Source: Sulfurimonadaceae bacterium (GTDB lineage Bacteria > Campylobacterota > Campylobacteria > Campylobacterales > Sulfurimonadaceae). From it: a stretch of DNA of 32,575 nt. The stretch lies in the NCBI GenBank assembly GCA_016744575.1, contig JADGEC010000027.1, positions 1-32,575 on the forward strand, written 5' to 3'. The notes under the pieces were generated by a model. It saw only the letters and a list, made by a program, of their open reading frames with translations. It did no database searches and was not told where the DNA came from. This document shows positions 24,106 to 32,575 of the stretch, one piece after another; the first letter of the stretch is position 1; the number at the start of each line of letters is the position of its first letter. The position numbers and the translations under genes are program-made.

Positions 24106-25306
24106 TTTTTTTCAAAGGTCCTTGTCACTTTTTTTGACATTATACATAGCAAGTATTATTGTGTTCAGGCAAAATTATATTGAAGTGACGTATGTGATAA
24201 ATGGTATATTCATAATGATTTACCTTTTTATGTCTTTATTATCAAGGGACACTACTATTACATTCAATAAAGTAGTGCTAGGTTATGCGTTTTTCGTATT
24301 ACTTGCATTTAGTAGTACTTTTTGGGCTTTAAATTTTGACCTTGTATCCTTAAAAAGTGCACAGCTATTATTGATACTAATAAACTTGTTGATTATATAT
24401 AATGCTGTAGTGAAATATAATTTAGAAAAAGCATTTATAACAGGAGTTATTCTGGCTTCTTTTGTAAACTTCATATTCTTATTTGGAATCGTTCAGGCTC
24501 CTTTTGAGATCTTTACTTATTCAAGAGCGATGGGTACTCTAGGAAATGCTAATCTATTGGCACTGACTATGGTCATGTCAATCTTACTAAGTATTGTATA
24601 TTTGTATAGATACAAGAGTAGTAATAAATTTATTTTATACTATCAATATGTCAATATTTTCCTGGCAATATATGTAATAGTATTGACAGCTTCAAAGAAA
24701 GGTATACTATTTGGAAGTGTATTGGTATTAGTGTATTTTCTTTTGTCACTTAAGAATCCAAAGTATTTTTTCAGGTTTGGAATTCTAGGTACAGTTATTA
24801 TAGCGCTCCTCGTAAATTTCATTGATCTAGAGGGTTTACTACGGAGTTTTGAATTAGTTCAAGGAAGGTTCGAAGCTTTTGGAACTGAACTTCAGGGTAC
24901 AGATCGTACGGGTAGTACTGCACAGCGTTTAGAGTTTATTAAAATAGGATTGAGTCATTTTAGCAGTGGGCCTTTCTTGGGACATGGAATAGACACTTTC
25001 CGAATTTATGGTGGTACCTATTCTCATAATAACTTTATTGAAGTACTGTTTGGTCTTGGTATGCTGGGATTATTAGCATTCTATGCGATGTATATGTTCA
25101 CATTAAGTAGTATCTTTTATATGAAAGATACATACTTAAAGGTTCTTTTGCTTGTAGTGATAGTAAATATGTTAGTAGTGGATATGGCACTAGTCTCGTA
25201 CGGAGATAAACTATATATATACATGGTGTTATTTATATCGATTCTTGCAGAAAAGGGTTATTCAGAGAGTTCTGATAGAAAAGCTGTTGATGCTAAAAAA
25301 GACTAA
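24098..25306 (+). CDS. O-antigen ligase/polymerase family membrane protein (Wzy/WaaL-like)
   Basis: About 402 aa with 10-12 membrane helices and a large loop in the second half. The family signature is the loop-and-helix LEFIKIGLSHFSSGPFLGHG, then YSHNNFIEVLFGLGMLGLL, as in Wzy_C proteins. A FSSTFWALN segment occurs early. Wzy polymerises flipped repeat units and WaaL transfers chains to lipid A; sequence alone does not separate them, but beside a Wzx the polymerase role is favoured. ATG 24098 is preferred to TTG 24086 because of the stop-start overlap with the preceding 12-codon ORF. Overlaps the next gene by 17 bases. Confidence 0.82.
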   Translation: MYSFFQRSLSLFLTLYIASIIVFRQNYIEVTYVINGIFIMIYLFMSLLSRDTTITFNKVVLGYAFFVLLAFSSTFWALNFDLVSLKSAQLLLILINLLIIYNAVVKYNLEKAFITGVILASFVNFIFLFGIVQAPFEIFTYSRAMGTLGNANLLALTMVMSILLSIVYLYRYKSSNKFILYYQYVNIFLAIYVIVLTASKKGILFGSVLVLVYFLLSLKNPKYFFRFGILGTVIIALLVNFIDLEGLLRSFELVQGRFEAFGTELQGTDRTGSTAQRLEFIKIGLSHFSSGPFLGHGIDTFRIYGGTYSHNNFIEVLFGLGMLGLLAFYAMYMFTLSSIFYMKDTYLKVLLLVVIVNMLVVDMALVSYGDKLYIYMVLFISILAEKGYSESSDRKAVDAKKD

Positions 25307-26366
25307 AATCTTATTTTTTCTCGCCCAGATGGGTGGAGGTGGAGCTGAAAGAGTAACAATTAATATTATTCGGTTATTAGATAGAGGACTTTTTGATATT
25401 CATCTAGTTGCGGTCAGTGCTGAGGGACCGCTCTTAGAACATATACCCAAAGATATTACTCTTCATGACCTGAATACTTCAAAGACAGTTTTTTCAATCT
25501 TAAAGTTAAGAAAAACAATTATAAACATCAAGCCAGATGTTGTCTACTCAACTCTTTTTAGAACGCATCAAGCTTTGTATCTTTCAATTTTAGGTATGAG
25601 GAATAGTCCTAAAATTGTAATGAGAAGTCCAAATTCTCCTAAGTTATTATTGGAAAATAAAAGTTTAGGTCTTTTTTCAAAAGTATTGTTAGAAATCGCA
25701 TATGCAAGAGCAGATATTATCATTGCTCAAACTCCTGAGATGAAAGATGAAATCGTAAAATATCATCACATTAACGAAAAGAAGGTATATGTTTTTTTAA
25801 ACCCTTTAGATACTGATTCAATAGATAAGAAGATAGTAAATATTACGAATCCTTTCAAGACAAAAGATATAAATGTTGTTGCAGCAGGAAGACTTACTAA
25901 GCAAAAAGGTTTTGATGTCCTTATTAAGGCATTCAAATATATTGTGGAAAAAGATCCTGACTTTGTTTTACACATAGTTGGAGATGATCAAGGTGAAAAA
26001 CAGAGACTTATCGATTTAGTAGATCATTACTTATTGAAGGACAATGTCAACTTTTTGGGGCACCAAAAAAACCCATATCAGTATTTCTTTTTCTCAGATG
26101 TTTTCGTCTTATCTTCAAGATGGGAAGGTATGCCAAATACTGTGATCGAGAATTTATATTTAAAAAAACCAGTAGTTGCGACTAAGTGTATTCCTTTTAT
26201 GAATGAACTGATAACAAATGGAGATAATGGTTTTTTAGTTGATGTGGATGATAGTCATGAATTGGCAAAAGCGATTTTGAACTATAGAAAAATAAGATTA
26301 AAGTTTTCAAGTCCTATAGATTTTAGGAGTAATGTCAATAATTTTTTTACTTCGATTATATCCTAA
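25290..26366 (+). CDS. Glycosyltransferase family 4
   Basis: About 358 aa, GT-B fold. The N-domain opens KILFFLAQMGGGGAERV, the glycine-rich acceptor-side loop of GT4 enzymes. The C-domain has VAAGRLTKQKGFDVLIKAF and the donor-binding FVLSSRWEGMPNTVIENL with the EGMPNTVIE diphosphate-binding acids. It adds a sugar from a nucleotide donor to the growing repeat unit at the cytoplasmic face. ATG 25290 (MLKKTKILFF) is chosen although weakly preceded, as the longer frame from 25245 only extends into the upstream gene. Strongly AT-rich. Followed directly by IS3 debris, which may have separated it from former partners. Confidence 0.88.
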   Translation: MLKKTKILFFLAQMGGGGAERVTINIIRLLDRGLFDIHLVAVSAEGPLLEHIPKDITLHDLNTSKTVFSILKLRKTIINIKPDVVYSTLFRTHQALYLSILGMRNSPKIVMRSPNSPKLLLENKSLGLFSKVLLEIAYARADIIIAQTPEMKDEIVKYHHINEKKVYVFLNPLDTDSIDKKIVNITNPFKTKDINVVAAGRLTKQKGFDVLIKAFKYIVEKDPDFVLHIVGDDQGEKQRLIDLVDHYLLKDNVNFLGHQKNPYQYFFFSDVFVLSSRWEGMPNTVIENLYLKKPVVATKCIPFMNELITNGDNGFLVDVDDSHELAKAILNYRKIRLKFSSPIDFRSNVNNFFTSIIS

Positions 26367-26462
26367 CTAGAGTACCTAAGGTATTCTAGTAGAAAACTTC
26401 CATACTTTAGGGGGATATCTAGCTAGGTGACCCTAGATCTTTAATACAGTAAAAATCAGGTT

Positions 26463-27057
26463 TTATTCTCAAATAGTTAATATTGACTAATGATCATTGA
26501 GAAAAAGAGCTTCGTCGTAAAGGTACAACGTATAGCAAAGCTTTTATGAGGAAGCTAATGTTGGAAGTCTCAAAGACCTTCAAGTAAAAAATGACGAGTA
26601 TACGAAGACTATCGGTCAGATCACTGTGGAGAAAAAAAAGCTTTGATAGACTCCAATCTCACGACCTTATCGATCTTAAAGCCGTACTCTCATACCGTAT
26701 CTCTAATACGGGAGATATGAGCTTTGTCATGGACGTATCGCAAGACGCTTTGAAGTAGTGTGATAAGCCTAAAGTTTAATACCTATCAAGGTAGCCAATC
26801 ACGAGTCATATCCATACACAGACACAAAAAGGCAGTTCGATTACGATTTTGATGGATCAAAAGTCGAGTGACAGACAATATTGCCATTGAACGCTGCTGG
26901 TGAATGTGTCTATCTGAATTTATATGCTTCTTTTTTCGAGATAAAAGACTATGTGGCATTTTATAACCATAAGCATGTCCATTAGAGATCTTCCTGTAAC
27001 AGACCGATAAAGGCTAATGACGAAGCGTATGAAGGTCTTTCTGAAGATGTAGGCTAA
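26463..27057 (+). pseudogene. Decayed IS3-family transposase (OrfA-OrfB) remnant
   Basis: Fragments in shifting frames follow the IS3 order. The OrfA tail is GSLKDLQVKNDEYTKTIGQI then TVEKKKL and stop (26563 on), with an A-run before the stop suited to -1 frameshifting. The OrfB core is AVLSYRISNTGDMSFVMDVS (from about 26675), then RVTDNIAIERCW with the DDE glutamate (26889-26891), and ECVYLNLYASFFEIKDYVAF then DEAYEGLSEDVG to TAA 27055. The OrfB N-terminus (over 100 residues) is missing between OrfA and AVLSYR, so there is an internal deletion as well as frameshifts and stops. Not functional. It marks the border between the AT-rich and higher-GC halves of the locus. Confidence 0.82.
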
Positions 27058-27094
27058 AGTGCTAGCTTGAGATAGAATAAGGATCTAGAAAATA

Positions 27095-27122
27095 TTGTGT
27101 TGGCTTTTTGGGATAGTATAAA
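27095..27122 (+). promoter_or_regulatory. Possible promoter at the edge of the IS3 remnant
   Basis: TTGTGT (27095-27100), 16 bases, TATAAA (27117-27122). Lies just past the transposase stop, so IS-edge DNA may drive the following glycosyltransferase operon. Confidence 0.25.
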
Positions 27123-27186
27123 GTGTCGATTATTATATATTATGTCACAAAGGAACACAAAGTCTAATCCCACTAAAAGGATAGTG

Positions 27187-28209
27187 ATGAAAAAAGATAT
27201 GACACGATTATTGTTGATGGGACCACTTCTCAATAAAAAAAGCCCTGAAATAGCGGGTGGAGCAATCGTCCTTTTTGCTGAGTTGCTCAAGGAGCTTCAA
27301 AAGAGTGGAATCGACTATAGTGTCATCGATACTAATAAGAAAAACTATGTAAACCTTCTTATTGCATATCTGTCGATCTTGATGCAGTTATTATTTAAAC
27401 AAAAGGGTCGTACACACATCGCATTGCATAGTTCCAGGGACTATCTGTTCCTTGGCCTGGCTACGCTTTTTATCGCACGAATATTTAATAAAAAGGTAAG
27501 TCTGCGAAAGTTTGGAGGAGAAGCAGCACGATCTTACGAAGAGAGCAGGGGAATTAAAAGATACCTGCTAGATACGATCTTCTCTCGTACAGATACACTC
27601 TTTTTTGAGACTAAGTATCTGGTGGAGTATTTCTCTAAGATAAATACAAACACATTTTGGTTTCCCAATGTACGAGAACGTCTTCTTCAGCCAGATATGC
27701 CAAGAGGATTTCAAAAGAGATTTGTCTTTATTAGCCATGTCATAAGGGAAAAGGGTATTGATGAGATCGTGGAAGCATGTAAGCGACTTGATGAGAGTTA
27801 TACGGTAGATATATTTGGCCCAATAATGGATAACGAATACTCAGAGACATATTTTGAGGCGCAAGGCGTATCCTATAAAGGAGCATTAGAGTCTACTGAT
27901 GTACTTAAAAGACTGAATGAATATGATGTAGTCTTATTGCCAAGTTATAAAGAGGGGTATCCTGGTATTGTGATCGAAGCATATTCGCTTGGACTACCAG
28001 TCATCACGACGCTCTTACCAGCGATCAAGGAGATCGTAGAACCCTATAGCACTGGTCTCTTGATCAAACCAGAGAGTATTGATGAACTTGTAGATGCTGT
28101 GAAGTATTTTGACGACTCAAACTATTCTGATATGTCATTAAACGCGTATTTGAGATTTGATGACTTTGAGTCTACTTTACAGACGCAGAAGTATTTGGAG
28201 AGAGTATAG
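27187..28209 (+). CDS. Glycosyltransferase (GT4-like)
   Basis: About 340 aa from ATG 27187, which has AAAGGA six bases upstream. The longer frame from 27097 runs into IS debris and is rejected. GT-B features: N-terminal LLLMGPLLNKKSPEIAGGAI (acceptor loop with Gly-Gly), KFGGEAARSYEESRG, then the C-domain RFVFISHVIREKGIDEIVEA and VVLLPSYKEGYPGIVIEAYS, where EGYPGIVIE is the donor-phosphate-binding motif. Expected to extend the repeat unit at the inner membrane. Stop and the next ATG are directly adjacent (28209/28210), so it is the first gene of a tight three-gene operon whose composition differs from the upstream block. Confidence 0.85.
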   Translation: MKKDMTRLLLMGPLLNKKSPEIAGGAIVLFAELLKELQKSGIDYSVIDTNKKNYVNLLIAYLSILMQLLFKQKGRTHIALHSSRDYLFLGLATLFIARIFNKKVSLRKFGGEAARSYEESRGIKRYLLDTIFSRTDTLFFETKYLVEYFSKINTNTFWFPNVRERLLQPDMPRGFQKRFVFISHVIREKGIDEIVEACKRLDESYTVDIFGPIMDNEYSETYFEAQGVSYKGALESTDVLKRLNEYDVVLLPSYKEGYPGIVIEAYSLGLPVITTLLPAIKEIVEPYSTGLLIKPESIDELVDAVKYFDDSNYSDMSLNAYLRFDDFESTLQTQKYLERV

Positions 28210-29784
28210 ATGGATAAGCTGTTCAAACTGTTTCACACCATAAGATATTTGAAGATGATACAGATCTATTATCGTCTCTATTATCTCTTTAGAAGAAAGC
28301 TTCGTCAACTAAGAGGTCATGTGTATCCGGTATCTATCCCATCAAACTCGACTCTGCTTTTATCAAACTCATCACTCTTCTCTTCAGACGTGCTCAAAGA
28401 GAGTAAGTTTACCTTTTTAAATATATCACATGACTTTGATGGGAAGATAGACTGGAACTATATGGGTCATGGTAAACTCTGGACTTATAATCTGACCTAT
28501 TTCGATTTTTTAAATCAGAAAGATATCTCGAAAGAGAGAGGTCATGCCCTTATAGATGATTTTGTCAAAGAGATCAGACTGATCAACGATGGTATGGAAC
28601 CTTATCCGATCTCATTGCGTGGGATAAACTGGATCAAGTTTTTAAACAGACATAAGATAAAGGAGCAAAAAGTAGATGACTCTCTCTATGCTCAGTATAA
28701 GATCTTGATGGATAACATTGAGTATCATCTTTTAGGAAACCATCTATTGGAAAATGGCTTCTCTCTTCTTTATGGTGCCTATTATTTCAAAGAAGAGAGC
28801 TTCTATACAAAGGCAAAAATAATCATTACAGCTGAACTATCGGAGCAGATATTGGAAGATGGAGCACATTTTGAGCTTAGTCCTATGTATCACCAGATAA
28901 TGTTTTTTCGTGTTCTTGATAGTATTCATCTTATTAAAGAGAACCACTGGAAAGATGATGAGTTATTGGTAGTGCTCAAGGAGAAGGCATCTCTGATGCT
29001 GGCATGGCTTAATAATATGACATTTAAAGATGGACAGATCCCTCTGTTTAATGATAGTGCGAATGGTATTGCACCAACGACTCATGAGCTTAACGAATAT
29101 GCAAAAGATCTGCAAGTGAAAGAAGAACCTACGAAACTCTCCTCTTCAGGTTATAGGACTGTAAAGAGTGGATTGTATGAGATGATGATCGATGTTGGAA
29201 ACATAGGCCCTGATTATATTCCTGGACATGCGCATAGCGATACATTTAATTTTGAACTTTACTATAGAGGAAGACCGATAATAGTCGATACGGGACTTTC
29301 GACTTATGAAAAAAATAAAAGGCGAACTCTGGAACGTTCTACTGCTTCGCACAATACGGTAGAACTAGCCGATCTAGATCAGAGTGAAGTCTGGGGAGGG
29401 TTTCGTGTGGCCAGACGTGCTTATATCACTAAACTTAGTGAAGATGAGAATAAAAGAATCGAGGCTATTCATAATGGTTATGAAAAACGTCTAGATGTCT
29501 TACATCAAAGAAGATTTATGTATGATACTCATCAAATCATTATTACCGATTTTATTATTACCGATGAGATAGTACCAGCAATTGCTAGACTCCATTTTCA
29601 TCCGGATGCCCAAGTAGAAATAGAGGGCGATCTGATACGATGTGATGATATTGTGATCAAGGTCACTAATGCGGCACTAGAGATCAAGCAATATCAATAT
29701 GCACCAAGATTCAACACATTAGAGGATGCCAAGGTAGTAGAGATGACTTTCAGTGAGCAAATGGAGATAGAGATACGATTATGA
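28210..29784 (+). CDS. Heparinase II/III-like protein (alginate-lyase-type fold)
   Basis: 524 aa. A helical toroid N-domain (WTYNLTYFDFLNQ, then YPISLRGINWIKFL, and the segment HLLGNHLLENGFSLLYGAYY) is followed by the beta-sandwich domain with PGHAHSDTFNFELYYRGRPI, DTGLSTYE and RSTASHNTVELADLDQSEVW. The Tyr/His pattern matches heparinase II/III family lyases. No signal peptide is visible, so it would act in the cytoplasm unless exported otherwise. In polysaccharide clusters such proteins sit next to a GT4 enzyme and may cleave or modify the nascent uronate-containing chain; the exact role is not known. It overlaps the next gene by four bases (ATGA). Confidence 0.82.
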   Translation: MDKLFKLFHTIRYLKMIQIYYRLYYLFRRKLRQLRGHVYPVSIPSNSTLLLSNSSLFSSDVLKESKFTFLNISHDFDGKIDWNYMGHGKLWTYNLTYFDFLNQKDISKERGHALIDDFVKEIRLINDGMEPYPISLRGINWIKFLNRHKIKEQKVDDSLYAQYKILMDNIEYHLLGNHLLENGFSLLYGAYYFKEESFYTKAKIIITAELSEQILEDGAHFELSPMYHQIMFFRVLDSIHLIKENHWKDDELLVVLKEKASLMLAWLNNMTFKDGQIPLFNDSANGIAPTTHELNEYAKDLQVKEEPTKLSSSGYRTVKSGLYEMMIDVGNIGPDYIPGHAHSDTFNFELYYRGRPIIVDTGLSTYEKNKRRTLERSTASHNTVELADLDQSEVWGGFRVARRAYITKLSEDENKRIEAIHNGYEKRLDVLHQRRFMYDTHQIIITDFIITDEIVPAIARLHFHPDAQVEIEGDLIRCDDIVIKVTNAALEIKQYQYAPRFNTLEDAKVVEMTFSEQMEIEIRL

Positions 29785-30986
29785 GAATATTGTTTATTAC
29801 AGATAACTTCCCCCCTGAAGTGAATGCTCCAGCCACACGTACATATGAACATTGTATGGAGTGGATAAAGGAGGGTATAGAGGTACAGGTCATCACCTGT
29901 GCACCAAATTTCCCTCATGGGGACGTCTATGAAGGGTATAAAAACAAACTATACCAGAAAGAGGACATAGATGGTATAGAGGTGATCAGAGTGTGGAGTT
30001 ATATCTCTGCTAACACTGGATTTGTTAAGAGAATACTGGATTATTTCAGTTTTGCTTTCATGGCATTTTGGGTGGGATTGTTTCAAAGACATGATGTCAT
30101 CATCGCAACATCTCCCCAGTTTTTCACTACTTGGGCAGGCTGGGGCATCTCTAAGATACGTAGAACACCTTGGGTATTTGAACTGAGAGATCTATGGCCA
30201 GAGTCCATATTGACTTTAGGTGCGATGAAAGAGGGCCGTGCGATCGAGATCCTGAAGAAAATAGAACTTGGTCTTTATAAGGATGCGGATAAGATCGTAG
30301 CGGTGACTAAGGCCTTTAAAGATCACCTTTTGAAGAGAGGAATCGATGCTAAGAAGATCGAAGTGATTACGAATGGTTGTAATGTAGACCTCTATTCTCC
30401 TCGAAAAAAAGATGATGTACTATTACGATCACTTGGCTTAGAGAACAAGTTCGTCATAGGCTATATTGGAACACATGGTATGGCACATAATCTGGACTTT
30501 GTTGTTACGACTATCTCTAAGATAGAAGATAAAGACATCTATTTTCTTTTTATAGGCGACGGTTCTATGAAAAGTAAGATCGTAGAGATGGCATCGGAAT
30601 TGTCTTTAAAGAACATAAGGTTCCTTGATCCTATTGGTAAGGCAGAAGTCCCACGATATCTATCTGTGATCGATGTCTCATTAGCTCCTCTGATAAAGTC
30701 TGATACCTTTAAGACAGTGATCCCATCCAAGATATTCGAAGCATCTGCTATGCAAAGGCCGACGCTTCTTGGTGTCGAAGGTGAGGCTTATGATATCATT
30801 AAAAAATATAATGCAGGGCTCTGTTATGAACCGGAGAACGAGAAGGACTTTATTGATAAAGTCATGATCTTGAAGAGTGATAAGAGTGTCTACGATAGTT
30901 GTCAGGTAGGTTGTAAACTACTTGCAGATGATTACGATAGAAAACATCTGGCAAAAAAAATGTTAAATGTGCTAGAAAGTCTATAG
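29781..30986 (+). CDS. Glycosyltransferase family 4, WbuB-like
   Basis: 401 aa. The N-terminus RILFITDNFPPEVNAPATRT, then EHCMEWIKEGIEVQVIT, and the block WVFELRDLWPESI are characteristic of the WbuB/CapM-type GT4 enzymes that transfer amino-sugars such as FucNAc in O-antigen and capsule synthesis. The C-domain has VIGYIGTHGMAHNLD and IPSKIFEASAMQRPTLL. Membrane-associated, cytoplasmic. It overlaps the heparinase-like gene by four bases (ATGA), indicating coupling. Donor and acceptor sugars are not readable. Last gene of the tight operon; 253 non-coding bases follow before the acyltransferase. Confidence 0.88.
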   Translation: MRILFITDNFPPEVNAPATRTYEHCMEWIKEGIEVQVITCAPNFPHGDVYEGYKNKLYQKEDIDGIEVIRVWSYISANTGFVKRILDYFSFAFMAFWVGLFQRHDVIIATSPQFFTTWAGWGISKIRRTPWVFELRDLWPESILTLGAMKEGRAIEILKKIELGLYKDADKIVAVTKAFKDHLLKRGIDAKKIEVITNGCNVDLYSPRKKDDVLLRSLGLENKFVIGYIGTHGMAHNLDFVVTTISKIEDKDIYFLFIGDGSMKSKIVEMASELSLKNIRFLDPIGKAEVPRYLSVIDVSLAPLIKSDTFKTVIPSKIFEASAMQRPTLLGVEGEAYDIIKKYNAGLCYEPENEKDFIDKVMILKSDKSVYDSCQVGCKLLADDYDRKHLAKKMLNVLESL

Positions 30987-31239
30987 TAAGTCGTGTTAAT
31001 ACAGGTATGTGGTCTTAGCAACAAACGTATCGTTTAAATAATATTGAGACTTTCTTCAAAAATATATTTTCATGTAAGATCTTTTGTCAAGTGCTGATTT
31101 TTTTGAAAACTCGAAATACTATCATTTAAGTTGGTTCTCTCTTTTTTGAACTTACGATTATAGGATTGGGGAAGAGGAGCACATGACTCTTCATTGATCG
31201 ACTATGCAGGTAAATATTGTTACTTAAAGGAAATAAATT

Positions 31240-31869
31240 ATGTTGAAGCAAATTTTTAATGTGATACTAAATGATCCACTGAGTATTCCTATGAGAATAT
31301 GGAATGAACTTGTTATTATTTGGATTACAAAAAAACACAATGTGGAAGTAGATGGTAAGCTGATTCTTAATGGTAAACCATTGTTGGATATTCGAAAAGG
31401 AAGCTACTTGTCTCTTGGTGATAGAGTGACGTTGAATTCAAGAAACCAAGGATACCATATTAATATGCATTCACCAATAAAATTATTTGCCGATAGGCCT
31501 GGAGCACAAATACGAATAGGAAATAATACAAGAATACATGGGACATGTATACATGCGTATGAACTAATTGAAATAGGAAATAATTGTTTGATAGCAGCAA
31601 ACTGTCAAATCTTTGATGGTAATGGTCATGATATCTCATTTCCAGATGTGGAAAATCGAATAAATACTATAGGTGTGAGTAGACCTATTAAGATAGAAGA
31701 CAATGTTTGGATCGGAGCTGATTCGATTATTCTTCCAGGCGTTACAATTGGAAATGGCTCAGTTGTTGCAGCGAATAGTGTTGTTGTGGAGGATGTGCCT
31801 TCAATGGTAGTCGTTGGTGGGAATCCTGCTAAGATTATTAAAGATGGTTCTATCTCCAAGGAACATTAA
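31240..31869 (+). CDS. Hexapeptide-repeat acyltransferase (left-handed beta-helix)
   Basis: 209 aa. Imperfect [LIV]-G-x4 hexapeptides build a left-handed beta-helix: [36 protein letters not shown], then the catalytic-type His in [28 protein letters not shown] and [14 protein letters not shown], ending [13 protein letters not shown]. This is the WbbJ/CysE-NodL pattern of O-acetyltransferases using acetyl-CoA. It probably O- or N-acetylates a sugar of the surface polysaccharide. ATG 31240 has AAAGGAAA upstream. AT-rich and flanked on the right by IS3 debris, so it may be a transferred module. Confidence 0.88.
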   Translation: MLKQIFNVILNDPLSIPMRIWNELVIIWITKKHNVEVDGKLILNGKPLLDIRKGSYLSLGDRVTLNSRNQGYHINMHSPIKLFADRPGAQIRIGNNTRIHGTCIHAYELIEIGNNCLIAANCQIFDGNGHDISFPDVENRINTIGVSRPIKIEDNVWIGADSIILPGVTIGNGSVVAANSVVVEDVPSMVVVGGNPAKIIKDGSISKEH

Positions 31870-31887
31870 AAAATCTGTAAGCTTCTC

Positions 31888-32110
31888 CTAAACATTGACT
31901 AGTCCAAGCGGAACTATTCTTGTTCTGATCGTACTGATCCCAAACTGTGAGACGATATGCTTGACAAACTCACGCTTATCATCAGGCTTTAGAGCTTTTT
32001 TTCGATGACATCCTTTAACGCCTCATTCATGAGTGCCATATCTGCAGACATCTTCTTGAGCTTCGCGTTCTCTTTCTCAAGCTCAAGCTCTCGTAACCTT
32101 ATAATGGCCT
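31888..32110 (-). pseudogene. IS3-family fragment: OrfA end, frameshift site and OrfB start
   Basis: The minus strand reads RLRELELEKENAKLKKMSAD, then MALMNEALKDVIEKKL and stop (31989-31991), the coiled-coil tail of an IS3 OrfA. The codons GAA AAA AAG form an in-frame A-AAA-AAG slippery heptamer (31995-32001). After a -1 shift, translation continues ALKPDDKREFVKHIVSQFGI, the usual start of OrfB, but ends at a stop (31888-31890) after about 35 residues. OrfA's DNA-binding half and most of OrfB are absent. It lies beyond the 3' end of the neighbouring OrfB fragment, so it comes from a different or rearranged copy. Confidence 0.75.
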
Positions 32111-32164
32111 GAAAAATCAAGACAGCTATTCATCTCGATCTATTTCCACCTCATGTCTGTTGCT

Positions 32165-32575
32165 TTACGCCACATCTTGTATTGATTCCAGATACAGGTT
32201 CATCGGCTTTTGATAGCCGATGGATGAGTGGAATCGCTTGTAGTTGTACTTATGCATAAAGTCTTTTATCCCCTGTCTTAGCTCCTTGATAGTCTGATAG
32301 TCACTGATATAGATGTCGCTATGTTTGAGTGTCCTGAAGAACCTTTCGATCATGATATTATCGATCGATCGGCCTTTACCGTTCATCGATATCTGGATAT
32401 CGTGGTCTTTGAGTATTTGCGTGTGCTCATGACTGGTGTACTGGCTACCCTGATCACTATTGAATATCTTTGGTTTGGGATATTTCGCTAGTGCTTCTTT
32501 CAACACATCAGTGGCAAGTGTGGCATCCATCGAGTTTGATAGCTTATAGGAGAGTATCGCTCGTGTATGCCAGTC
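32165..32575 (-). mobile_element. IS3-family transposase OrfB, C-terminal part (runs off window)
   Basis: The frame is open from the window edge (DWHTRAILSYKLSNSMDATL) to the stop at 32165, 136 codons in view. It holds the second half of the rve/DDE integrase core: FNSDQGSQYTS (second catalytic Asp), SMNGKGRSIDNIMIERFFRT (catalytic Glu in IERFF), and the C-terminal YNYKRFHSSIGYQKPMNLYL typical of IS3 OrfB. The first Asp and OrfA should lie to the right. No frameshift is seen in this part, so the element could be intact. ATG 32530 is internal, not a start. Confidence 0.88.

Noticed and set aside
27097-27186. Longer N-terminus for the glycosyltransferase starting at 27097
   Set aside because: Overlaps the IS-edge region and the putative promoter. 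ATG 27187 has AAAGGA and starts the GT-B fold directly.

Overview
The window looks like a chromosomal segment of a free-living Campylobacterota (Epsilonproteobacteria) bacterium, probably a Sulfurimonas/Sulfuricurvum/Sulfurovum relative. This is inferred from the rho-murI pair, a cytoplasmic-type CZB chemoreceptor tail, the DUF819/dipeptide-epimerase pair and the overall protein style. No rRNA or tRNA gene and no CRISPR array was seen, so the taxonomic call rests on proteins only.

Region 1 (1-20.2 kb) is a moderate-GC housekeeping and accessory backbone. On the minus strand are a truncated response regulator and the rho-murI operon. On the plus strand follow a 34-codon small ORF directly abutting a deformylase-like membrane protein that has lost its metal-binding motifs, and a HAD phosphatase. 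A decayed FG-GAP (beta-propeller) gene scrap and a NIT-HAMP-MCP-CZB chemoreceptor come next. The chemoreceptor converges, with interlocked stop codons, on a DUF819 transporter/L-Ala-D/L-Glu epimerase pair likely to serve murein peptide recycling. Further on are two small unknown genes, an ExoX-type exonuclease, and a three-gene set (LRV/HEAT-like repeat protein, MoxR AAA+ ATPase, DUF2201/VWA protein). The upstream region of the VWA gene has been tandemly duplicated around a REP-like palindrome. An anchored unknown protein plus an M48 lipoprotein protease, dbpA (minus) and a PIF1/RecD-like helicase (plus) close this region.

Region 2 (20.2-32.6 kb) is a mosaic surface-polysaccharide locus. It opens with about 1.1 kb of apparently non-coding DNA carrying a textbook sigma70-like promoter and several hairpins. 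Then come an AT-rich block (Wzx flippase, ATP-grasp enzyme, Wzy/O-antigen-ligase-like polymerase, GT4 glycosyltransferase), a heavily decayed IS3 copy, a higher-GC tight operon (GT4, heparinase II/III-like protein, WbuB-like GT4), and a left-handed beta-helix acyltransferase. The last part is IS3 debris followed by the 3' part of another IS3 transposase running off the end. Composition shifts at IS scars suggest modular assembly by horizontal transfer.

The most unusual signals are: (i) a four-fold repeat of the VWA gene's start region that keeps the same reading register, interleaved with two copies of a perfect palindrome; (ii) the catalytically dead deformylase fused to a membrane/CxxC tail and preceded by a coupled small ORF and a Fur-box-like site; (iii) paired short ORFs with similar first codons overlapping the starts of two adjacent polysaccharide genes; (iv) a small family of structured intergenic repeats; (v) a gene whose ATG sits exactly where transcription should start. 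Searches were not possible, so all functional names come from motif recognition by eye.
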